Of a DNA stretch of 64,000 nucleotides, positions 57,621-64,000 are shown piece by piece. The stretch spans positions 1 through 64,000 of the forward strand of contig NZ_CAAGLX010000024.1 of NCBI RefSeq assembly GCF_900770955.1, written 5' to 3'. This DNA is from an uncultured Phascolarctobacterium sp. GTDB lineage: Bacteria; Bacillota; Negativicutes; Acidaminococcales; Acidaminococcaceae. Below the pieces are notes generated by a model that was not told where the DNA came from, made no database searches, and saw only the letters and a program-made list of their open reading frames with translations. A program made the position numbers and the translations under genes. Numbering within the stretch: position 1 is the stretch's first letter; every line of letters starts with the position of its first letter.

Positions 57621-57846
57621 TATACTGTACCCATAGTACTTGACAGTCAAAAAGAGAGATTTTCCAAAGACTTGACACTGAAAAAAGGAGATTTCCCGAA
57701 TCCTTGACAATCAAAAAAGGAGATTTTTCCAGCTCTTGACAAAAAGAAAAAGCTGAATCCCATTTACTTGACAAAAGAAAGGGTGCAAGCCCATTTACTT
57801 GACAAAATTAGAAAGTAAAATCCCAAGTCCTTATACTGTACCCATA
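57621..57846. repeat. Tandem array of CTTGACA units with 32-bp period, bounded by direct repeats
   Basis: CTTGACA occurs at 57639, 57671, 57703, 57735, 57767 and 57798 (steps 32, 32, 32, 32, 31), and a CTTATAC variant at 57830. Each unit goes on with an A-rich then pyrimidine-rich half (units 2 and 3 share AAAAAAGGAGATTT; units 4 and 5 share CCCATTTA). TATACTGTACCCATA is at both ends (57621-57635 and 57832-57846). The period is three helical turns, so the motifs lie on one face of the DNA. It is not a CRISPR array because only 7-14 bases repeat exactly. Confidence 0.8.
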
Positions 57847-58002
57847 AGTATGGACACTTTAAGAGAACTGCCGTATTGTTGCTAATTATCTTGAAGAATG
57901 ATAAGATAAAGGTGAAAGATTTAAGCGTATTATTATCAGCTTTTTTGGAGCTTTTATGATGGCATAATAAAAATATACATGGATAATAAGGAGCGGATTA
58001 TT

Positions 58003-58800
58003 ATGCAATGCAAGTACTGTGGACAACCGATATCAGACAACTGTAATTACTGTTCTAATTGCGGAAGAGCAGTGCGTGAAGAAGCAGCTGAGGTAAAACG
58101 AGAAAGTAAATTTTGGGAGCAAGGCTGGTTTGCTGTTTTAATGCTTTTTATATTTTGGCCGGTAGGATTATATTTGCTGTGGCGGTATCACGGAATATTT
58201 GCAAAAGCTATCGTTTCTGTTTTTCTTCTTATGTTGCTGGGAGTTTTTATTACAGTTTTGGATATTAATTTAGACAGAGGAAAATCTGGTGACTCTTTTT
58301 CAAAAATCGCAAATAGTGTAATTGCTGAAAGTATTCCCAGTCAGGAAAAATTCAATGAATTATTGGCCCGCTATAATCAAAACGAGAGCAAATCCATGAC
58401 AGAGCTTGAGAAAGCGGAATTTAATAAATCATATGAAAAGGAATTCAATGCATTTTTTCAAAATGGTTATGTAAAAAAGTGGTGTGGCAAAGTTGATAGC
58501 GTTAAATCGGAAAAATCAGGTATGGCTGCTTCTGTAAAGCTAAGATGCGATTTTCCGAAAGCAGAATATACTTTTGAAACAAAAAATTATGCTGTAGATG
58601 AAACGTTAATACCTGCTGACAGCGAGCTGTATAAAAAGATAAGGTCTTTAAAAACAGGGGACGTTGTAATTTTTTCTGGTAAGTTAGTGAGTGGCGATTA
58701 TAGTAAAAAAATAGTAGATTTGACAACTTCTTATGGATATAGGAATAACAAACTCTATATTGATTTTACTGATATAGAAAAAATTGATACTAAAGAGTAA
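58003..58800 (+). CDS. Zinc-ribbon membrane protein of unknown function, 265 aa
   Basis: I chose the ATG at 58003 (AAGGAGC before it); an in-frame ATG at 57979 lacks a ribosome site. The N-terminus is a zinc ribbon (CKYCG...CNYCSNCGR, Cys about 3, 6, 15, 18). Two hydrophobic segments follow (about 42-62 and 65-85, FAVLMLFIFWPVGLYLLWRY). The remaining 175 residues are probably extracytoplasmic, with an OB-like C-terminal part (SLKTGDVVIFSGKLVSGDYS and a final beta segment). It is AT-rich and directly downstream of the CTTGACA array. No named family was recognised beyond the zinc ribbon. Confidence 0.65.
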   Translation: MQCKYCGQPISDNCNYCSNCGRAVREEAAEVKRESKFWEQGWFAVLMLFIFWPVGLYLLWRYHGIFAKAIVSVFLLMLLGVFITVLDINLDRGKSGDSFSKIANSVIAESIPSQEKFNELLARYNQNESKSMTELEKAEFNKSYEKEFNAFFQNGYVKKWCGKVDSVKSEKSGMAASVKLRCDFPKAEYTFETKNYAVDETLIPADSELYKKIRSLKTGDVVIFSGKLVSGDYSKKIVDLTTSYGYRNNKLYIDFTDIEKIDTKE

Positions 58801-58823
58801 ATGTAAGGAGCAAGAAAAACTCA

Positions 58824-58852
58824 TTGACTTCTTGCTACAGCTAATGTATAAT
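58824..58852 (+). promoter_or_regulatory. ileS promoter
   Basis: TTGACT (58824-58829), exactly 17 bp, TATAAT (58847-58852), nearly the same promoter as for leuS. Confidence 0.88.
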
Positions 58853-58874
58853 ATTAGCGTTTATTGATATTTGC

Positions 58875-59172
58875 TAACGCGATGAAAAAGACAGTAGCTT
58901 GCAGCGCAGGATAAGCGAGCCGGGGTATGGTGCAAGCCCGGACGAAGCAAAACAGGTGAAAATCACTTTGGAGCGGATGCGGCGAACTTGAGTAGCTGCA
59001 TACGGGAGCGCCCGATATTGCGCACACGAGTGGCGTACAGCAAAAGCTGTTGTCATGAGGGTGGTACCACGGAGTACACGTTTTGTTAATGATGTATGAT
59101 ACGCAAGCGTATTAATCGTTGTTAGTCTATAGCTTCGTCCCTTATCAGAGGGACGGAGCTTTTTTATATTGT
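58875..59172 (+). ncRNA. T-box leader, isoleucine-specific (ATC specifier)
   Basis: The T-box AGGGTGGTACCACGGAG is at about 59058-59074. The likely specifier is ATC at 58962-58964 (context GAAA-ATC-ACT), matching isoleucine. The expression platform includes GTCCCT/AGGGAC (about 59135-59156), followed by a T-run. The T-box-terminator interval holds an extra ACACG...CGTATTAATCG stretch, longer than in the leuS leader. Uncharged tRNA-Ile would turn on ileS. Confidence 0.9.
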
Positions 59173-59209
59173 TATATTTTTTGTTTAATAAAATTGGAGG
59201 TTATTAGTA

Positions 59210-61996
59210 ATGGATTATGGTAAAACACTGAATCTGCCCGAAACAGAGTTCCCTATGCGTGCCGGTCTGCCGCAGCGCGAACCTGATTTCCTGAAATTCT
59301 GGGAAGAAAACGATATTTATGGCAAAAAGCAGGCTCTGCATGCAGGCCACAAGAAATTTGTTCTGCATGACGGCCCTCCGTATGCAAACGGCAAAATCCA
59401 CATGGGTCATGCTCTGAACAAAATCTTAAAAGATATCATCATGAAATACAAATACGCTCAAGGCTTCGACACCCCGTATGTTCCCGGCTGGGATACTCAC
59501 GGCATGCCGATTGAGCACGCTGCTATCAAAGAGCTGGGCCTGAACCGCAATGAGCTGGATCCGCTGACTCTGCGCCGCAAATGCCATGACTTTGCTCTGC
59601 AATGGGTTGATATCCAACGCGAGGACTTCAAGCGTCTGGGTGTTCTGGGCGACTGGGAAAACCCGTACATCACTCTGCATCACAGCTTTGAAGCTGAGCA
59701 GATCCGTGTATTCGGTACTATGGCTAACAAAGGCTATATCTACAAAGGCAAAAAGACCGTTTACTGGTGCCCGCACTGCGAAACCGCTCTGGCTGAAGCA
59801 GAAATCGAATACGGCGAGCAAAAAACTCCGACTATCTTCGTAAAAATGCCGCTGGTAAAAGACAACGGCCAGACTCCGGAAGCTGCTAAAGGCAAAAAAG
59901 CTTATATGGTAATTTGGACCACTACTCCGTGGACCATGCCTGCCAACGTTGCTGTTGCTCTGAACCCTGCTCTGGAATATGCGTGGGTTGAATGCGAAGG
60001 CGAAGTTCTCTTCATGGCAAAAGACCTGCTGGCTCAGGTTGGCGCTGCCTGCCACAAGGACCTCAGCAATATCCTTGGTACTACTCTTGGTAAAGATATG
60101 GAATACGCTGAATGCGTGCATCCGTTCCCTGAATACAACAACCGTCGTTCTCTCGTAGTTATGGCTGACTATGTAACTACCGAAGCTGGTACCGGCTGCG
60201 TACATACCGCTCCTGGTCACGGCGATGTCGACTTTGAAACCGGCCTGAAATACAAGCTGCCGATTCTCTGCCCGGTTGATTCCCAGGGCAAGCTGACCGA
60301 AGAAGCAGGCGAACGCTTCAAGGGCATGTTTGTATTCGACGCTAATATCCCGGTACTGAAATATCTGGCTGAGCTGAACTGCTTGCTGGGTAAAGAAAAC
60401 ATTAAGCACCAATACGCACACTGCTGGCGCTGCAAAAACCCGATTATCTTCCGCGCAACCTCTCAATGGTTCGCTTCTATCGACGGCTTCCGCGATGAAG
60501 CACTGAAATCGATCGACGATGTACAGTGGATTCCTTCCTGGGGCCAACAACGTATTCATAACATGGTAAGCGACCGTCACGACTGGTGCATCAGCCGTCA
60601 GCGCGTATGGGGCGTTCCTATCCCGGTATTCTACTGCGATAACTGCGGCGAGCATCTGATCAACGAAGCTACCATCGATTCCGTTGCCAACTGGTTCGAA
60701 AAAGAAGGCAGCGATGCATGGTGGGCTCACACTGCGGAAGAGCTGCTGCCGGAAGGCACTGTCTGCCCGAAATGCGGCGGCAAGCACTTCCATAAAGAAA
60801 GCGATATCATGGACGTATGGTTCGACAGCGGTTCTTCTCACATGGCTGTTGCCGCAAAGCGTCCGGAGCTGTCCTGGCCGGTTGCTATGTACCTCGAAGG
60901 CAGTGACCAGCATCGTGGCTGGTTCCAGTCCTCTCTGCTGACCTCCGTTGCTGTTGCAGGCCGTGCTCCGTACGAATCCGTACTGACTCATGGTTATGTA
61001 GTTGACGGCGATGGCCGCAAGATGTCCAAATCCGTAGGTAACGTAATCGTTCCGCAGGACGTAATCAAACAATACGGTGCTGATATCATCCGCCTGTGGA
61101 CTGCTTCCTCCGATTATAAGGCAGATATCCGCATCTCCCCGAAAATCCTGAAGCAGCTGGCTGAGGTATACCGCAAAATCCGTAACACTATCCGTTACAT
61201 TCTGGGCAACACCAACGATTTCAACTATGAAACCGATGCTGTTCCGTTCAACGAAATGCTGGAGCTTGACCAATGGGCACTGATGCATCTGCAGCTGCTG
61301 AAGAAGGAAGTTACCGCTGCTTACGAAAGCTATGATTTCCATGTACTGTATCATGCAATCCACAACTTCTGCACCGTTGAAATGTCCAGCTTCTATCTGG
61401 ATATCATCAAGGATCGCCTGTATGCTTATAAGGCAGACAGCAAAGAGCGTCGCAGTGCACAAACCGCTATGCATGAAATCCTCATGGACCTCATTGTTAT
61501 GCTGTCCCCGGTACTGAGCTTCACTATGGAAGAAGTATGGCAGTTCATGAAGAAACCTGCTAATGCTCCGGAATCCGTACAAATGCTGCCTTGGCCGGAG
61601 GTTAAGGAAGAATACATCAACGAAGAGCTGGAAACTAAATGGGATAACTTCATTGAAATCCGCAGCGAAATCACCAAGGTGCTGGAGCTGGCTCGTCGTA
61701 ACAAACAAATCGGTCACTCCCTGGACGCTAAGGTTGAGCTGCACGCAGAAGGTGAAGCTCTTGCTATCCTGAAATCCGTAGAAAAAGATCTGGCAACCCT
61801 GCTGATCGTTTCTCAGGCAGTTATTGTTGAAGGCGCTGCCGAAGGTGCCGAAGCAACCGGCCGCGAGGACCTGAAGGTTACCGTTGCTGCTGCCGAAGGC
61901 CACAAGTGCGAGCGTTGCTGGATTTACAGTGACGAGGTTGGTCAGGACGCTGAGCATCCGACTCTGTGCAAACGCTGCGCTGAAGCAGTTAAATAA
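59210..61996 (+). CDS. ileS: Isoleucine-tRNA ligase
   Basis: The 928-aa class I synthetase charges tRNA-Ile. HIGH-type HMGH in KIHMGHALNK (about 64-67), the editing domain with WTTTPWTMPANVAVAL (about 240-255), KMSKS in GRKMSKSVGN (about 604-608) and a C-terminal zinc finger (CERCWIYSDE ... LCKRC) are all present. It is the bacterial type 1 form. It is normally linked to divIVA; here the T-box promoter gives it an independent transcript. Confidence 0.98.
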   Translation: MDYGKTLNLPETEFPMRAGLPQREPDFLKFWEENDIYGKKQALHAGHKKFVLHDGPPYANGKIHMGHALNKILKDIIMKYKYAQGFDTPYVPGWDTHGMPIEHAAIKELGLNRNELDPLTLRRKCHDFALQWVDIQREDFKRLGVLGDWENPYITLHHSFEAEQIRVFGTMANKGYIYKGKKTVYWCPHCETALAEAEIEYGEQKTPTIFVKMPLVKDNGQTPEAAKGKKAYMVIWTTTPWTMPANVAVALNPALEYAWVECEGEVLFMAKDLLAQVGAACHKDLSNILGTTLGKDMEYAECVHPFPEYNNRRSLVVMADYVTTEAGTGCVHTAPGHGDVDFETGLKYKLPILCPVDSQGKLTEEAGERFKGMFVFDANIPVLKYLAELNCLLGKENIKHQYAHCWRCKNPIIFRATSQWFASIDGFRDEALKSIDDVQWIPSWGQQRIHNMVSDRHDWCISRQRVWGVPIPVFYCDNCGEHLINEATIDSVANWFEKEGSDAWWAHTAEELLPEGTVCPKCGGKHFHKESDIMDVWFDSGSSHMAVAAKRPELSWPVAMYLEGSDQHRGWFQSSLLTSVAVAGRAPYESVLTHGYVVDGDGRKMSKSVGNVIVPQDVIKQYGADIIRLWTASSDYKADIRISPKILKQLAEVYRKIRNTIRYILGNTNDFNYETDAVPFNEMLELDQWALMHLQLLKKEVTAAYESYDFHVLYHAIHNFCTVEMSSFYLDIIKDRLYAYKADSKERRSAQTAMHEILMDLIVMLSPVLSFTMEEVWQFMKKPANAPESVQMLPWPEVKEEYINEELETKWDNFIEIRSEITKVLELARRNKQIGHSLDAKVELHAEGEALAILKSVEKDLATLLIVSQAVIVEGAAEGAEATGREDLKVTVAAAEGHKCERCWIYSDEVGQDAEHPTLCKRCAEAVK

Positions 61997-62039
61997 GGCA
62001 TCGTCCTTGTATAAAGCTGTAGCCGACATCAAATAAAAG

Positions 62040-62090
62040 CTTAAAGCCGTCGTATCATGTAAATTTTGCTGATACGGCGGCTTTTTTGCT
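62040..62090 (+). terminator. ileS terminator
   Basis: AAGCCGTCGTATCA and TGATACGGCGGCTT pair, followed by TTTTTT. Confidence 0.88.
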
Positions 62091-62208
62091 ACAAATTTTA
62101 CAAAAAATTATTTTGCTTTATGGCCTATCTATGGTACAATACTGTTAATATTATATATTTTACGGAGGTGAAACTGTTTTTCTGCAATCTGCAGGATTAC
62201 AGAGATTT

Positions 62209-63561
62209 TTGGACTATCTCATATGTTTGTTTAATGTTATAGCGATTTTATTTTTGGTGGCGCTGAACGGCTTTTTCGTTGCTTCGGAGTTTTCTATTGT
62301 CAAGGTGCGCCCTTCGCGTCTTGATGCGCTGATTAAGGAAGGCAATACGCGGGCGGAAAGCGCTAAGCAGGTAACGGAGCATCTTGATGCCTATCTTTCG
62401 GTTACGCAGCTTGGTATAACCATTGCTTCACTGGGCTTAGGCTGGATTGGCGAGCCGACGGTGGCGAAGCTGATGCATCCTGTATTTAATCTGCTGCAGC
62501 TGCCGCCGCAGGTTGAGCATACAATAGCTTTTGTTGTCGGCTTTGGTGTTATCACCGCATTGCATATTGTTTTGGGCGAGCTGGTGCCTAAATCATTGTC
62601 TATTCAAAAGACTGAGCAGATTGTTCTGTTTGTGGCAGCTCCGCTGATTCTGTTTGATAAGCTGATGTATCCGGCGGTGTGGTTTCTCAATCACGTTGCC
62701 AACTGGGTGCTGCACAAATTGGGCGTTGAGGCTGCAAGCGAGGCAGAAGAGGCGCACAACGAGGACGAAATCCGCATACTGATGGAAGAAAGCCACAAGC
62801 ATGGCTATATTGATAAAACAGAGCTTACTTATCTGGACAATGTCTTTGACTTTTCCGACCGTCGTGCCAGCGATATCATGGTTCCGCGTACCGATATGAT
62901 TTGCCTGTATCTGGAGGATTCCTGGGAGGATAATATCAAGACGGCGCTGGAGGAGCGCATGACGCGTTATCCTATCTGTGATGAGGATAAGGACCATATT
63001 ATAGGCTTTTTGCATATCAAGGATTTGCTGCGCAGCTTAAATGCCGGCGAGCGTCCTGATTTGCGCAGTCTGGCGCGTAAGGTGCTGCTGGTGCCGGAAT
63101 CTCTGCCTATCAGCAAGCTGCTGCGCATTCTGCAGAAGCATCGCAGCCAGCTGGCAATTCTGGTTGACGAGTACGGCGGTACCGCTGGTATGGTTACCGT
63201 TGAGGATATTCTGGAGGAAATCGTAGGCGAAATTCAGGACGAGTTCGACGAGGAACGTCCGGAGGTAGAAGAAAAGGGCAGCAAAACCTATTCCGTTGAC
63301 GGCAAAATGCTGCTGGAGGATGTTAACGATACCTTTGAGCTGGCCTTGGACACCGAAAACTGTGATACTATCGGCGGCTGGGTTTACTCTCAGCTTGATT
63401 ATCCGCCTAAGGTGGGGCAGAAGGTGCAGACATCTGCTGCTGCTTTTACGGTAGAGGAGATTGACAAGATGCGTATCGTGCGTGTCGGCATCCAGCTTTT
63501 GCACGAGCCGGAAAAGATTCACGAGGAGCTTCAGGAAGAACACCTGGAGGATGTAAAATAA
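62209..63561 (+). CDS. CNNM/CorC-type transporter with CBS pair (HlyC/CorC family)
   Basis: The 450-aa protein has an N-terminal DUF21 membrane domain (about 1-190; three to four helices, with ALNGFFVASEFSIVKVRPSR near the start), a CBS pair (about 205-330, with RASDIMVPRTDMICL and ILVDEYGGTAGMVTVEDILEEIVGEI) and a CorC/HlyC C-terminal domain (about 345-430, DGKMLLEDVNDTFEL). Such proteins are linked to magnesium or other divalent cation export. The TTG at 62209 has no ribosome site near it; GGAGGTG lies at 62164-62170, so the true start may be upstream at a non-ATG codon such as CTG 62182. Confidence 0.8.
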   Translation: MDYLICLFNVIAILFLVALNGFFVASEFSIVKVRPSRLDALIKEGNTRAESAKQVTEHLDAYLSVTQLGITIASLGLGWIGEPTVAKLMHPVFNLLQLPPQVEHTIAFVVGFGVITALHIVLGELVPKSLSIQKTEQIVLFVAAPLILFDKLMYPAVWFLNHVANWVLHKLGVEAASEAEEAHNEDEIRILMEESHKHGYIDKTELTYLDNVFDFSDRRASDIMVPRTDMICLYLEDSWEDNIKTALEERMTRYPICDEDKDHIIGFLHIKDLLRSLNAGERPDLRSLARKVLLVPESLPISKLLRILQKHRSQLAILVDEYGGTAGMVTVEDILEEIVGEIQDEFDEERPEVEEKGSKTYSVDGKMLLEDVNDTFELALDTENCDTIGGWVYSQLDYPPKVGQKVQTSAAAFTVEEIDKMRIVRVGIQLLHEPEKIHEELQEEHLEDVK

Positions 63562-63573
63562 TATCTGCATAAA

Positions 63574-63614
63574 AAGAGAGCACGCTGAGATTGATTTCTC
63601 AGCGTGCTCTTTAG
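63574..63614. terminator. Bidirectional terminator between converging genes
   Basis: AGAGCACGCTGAGA and TCTCAGCGTGCTCT form a perfect 14-bp stem with a 6-nt loop; it has A-rich and T-containing flanks. It serves both the CNNM gene and the gene at 63624. Confidence 0.8.
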
Positions 63615-63623
63615 CGTTGTGCT

Positions 63624-64000
63624 TTATAAATCGTGGAATTTCATACCGATGTTGCTGTGACGCAGGAAGTTAAGAGTTACCTCGGGGAAGGAGGCATAGC
63701 TTAAAACGTCTTCGATCGGTGCGTTGGGGAAGCCTTCCTCAGCCAGCTTTTCGCGCAGCTTTTTCATCTGCGGCGGAATATCGTCGGCGGGACGGTGGTC
63801 GATTTGCGGTGCGTCACCGATGGCCAGGCGTTTTACCTCAGGGTCAATCGGTCCAGGAGTGCGGCCGTATTTGCCAAGAATCAAATCCTTAACCTCGCGG
63901 GGAATCATCTTGTAGCGTCCAAGTGCAACGTTCAATACGGACATAGAACCTACAATCTGGCTGGTAGGAGTAACCAGCGGCGGATAACCGAGCTCGGCAC
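63624..64000 (-). CDS. Carboxyltransferase subunit (oxaloacetate decarboxylase alpha/PycB type), C-terminal part
   Basis: The frame is open to the window edge (codons from 63998), so only the last 125 residues are seen. The segment GYPPLVTPTSQIVGSMSVLN, then ALGRYKMIPREVKDLILGKYGRTPGPIDPEV, is the conserved carboxylase domain of OadA and PycB. The protein ends about 115 residues later with NFLRHSNIGMKFHDL and has no biotinyl-lysine (MKM) domain, so the biotin carrier is a separate protein. In Negativicutes these enzymes serve oxaloacetate or pyruvate carboxylation and sodium pumping. The substrate cannot be decided from this part. Confidence 0.85.
   Translation of the reverse strand, partial: AELGYPPLVTPTSQIVGSMSVLNVALGRYKMIPREVKDLILGKYGRTPGPIDPEVKRLAIGDAPQIDHRPADDIPPQMKKLREKLAEEGFPNAPIEDVLSYASFPEVTLNFLRHSNIGMKFHDL

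Noticed and set aside
57574..57774. Minus-strand ORF of 66 codons through the CTTGACA array
   Set aside because: It results from an AT-rich repeated sequence with period 32 (not divisible by 3), has no ribosome site, and shows no domain.
57639..57846. CRISPR array
   Set aside because: The 32-bp units are contiguous and only the first 7 bases are constant; the remainder are related A-rich sequences rather than unique spacers, and no cas gene is present.

Overview
The window looks like chromosomal DNA of a diderm Firmicute of the class Negativicutes; Acidaminococcaceae, for example a Phascolarctobacterium relative, fits best, but this is inferred from gene content and not from a marker search. 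A YadA-type outer-membrane adhesin (1-1379) implies an outer membrane. Two T-box leaders, a glmS ribozyme, DivIVA/SepF, CdaA/CdaR and FloA are Firmicute features. No rRNA or tRNA gene was recognised.

Layout. 1-2.0 kb: end of a trimeric autotransporter whose coiled tail is interrupted by two amber codons, then a degenerate antitoxin-RNA element. 2.0-9.4 kb: a secreted small protein, then a complete type I restriction-modification locus (hsdR-hsdM-hsdS). hsdS sits between two copies of a type I toxin-antitoxin element that share an exact 86-bp direct repeat. 9.6-15.1 kb: nfeD-floA-unknown membrane protein, a polyphosphate:AMP phosphotransferase and a radical SAM/B12 protein. 15.2-18.1 kb: rpsT, a MerR regulator behind its own MerR-type promoter, and lepA. 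18.1-25.7 kb: cdaA-cdaR-FAD oxidoreductase-glmM, a second complete type I toxin-antitoxin module, and glmS behind its self-cleaving ribozyme. This links c-di-AMP signalling with cell-wall amino-sugar synthesis.

25.8-29.9 kb is an accessory patch: three tiny genes, a pair of WYL-domain proteins, a gene of unknown function and a structured non-coding stretch. 29.9-37.2 kb is a six-gene operon for a membrane-bound group 4 [NiFe]-hydrogenase-like complex. Its ferredoxin and small subunit are fused, and its large subunit already ends at the residue where the maturation protease normally cuts. 37.3-43.9 kb: ArgA-like acetyltransferase, exonuclease III, a 174-bp palindromic element, uvrB, and T-box-controlled leuS. 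44.0-48.7 kb: a DUF559 nuclease inside dispersed palindromic repeats, then comEA-comEC-holA. 48.7-52.7 kb: a 635-residue glutamine synthetase-family enzyme behind an attenuator-like leader, a hotdog thioesterase and an acyl-CoA dehydrogenase.

52.8-62.0 kb is the ylm/division cluster (yggS-sepF-proC-ylmH-divIVA) with ileS downstream. About 2.6 kb lies between divIVA and ileS: a phosphatase, an AT-rich 0.7-kb stretch and a zinc-ribbon membrane protein. The AT-rich stretch contains nested palindromes and an array of CTTGACA motifs spaced almost exactly 32 bp apart. I consider this array the best candidate in the window for something undescribed. The window ends with a CNNM/CBS membrane protein converging on the 3' end of a biotin-type carboxyltransferase gene.
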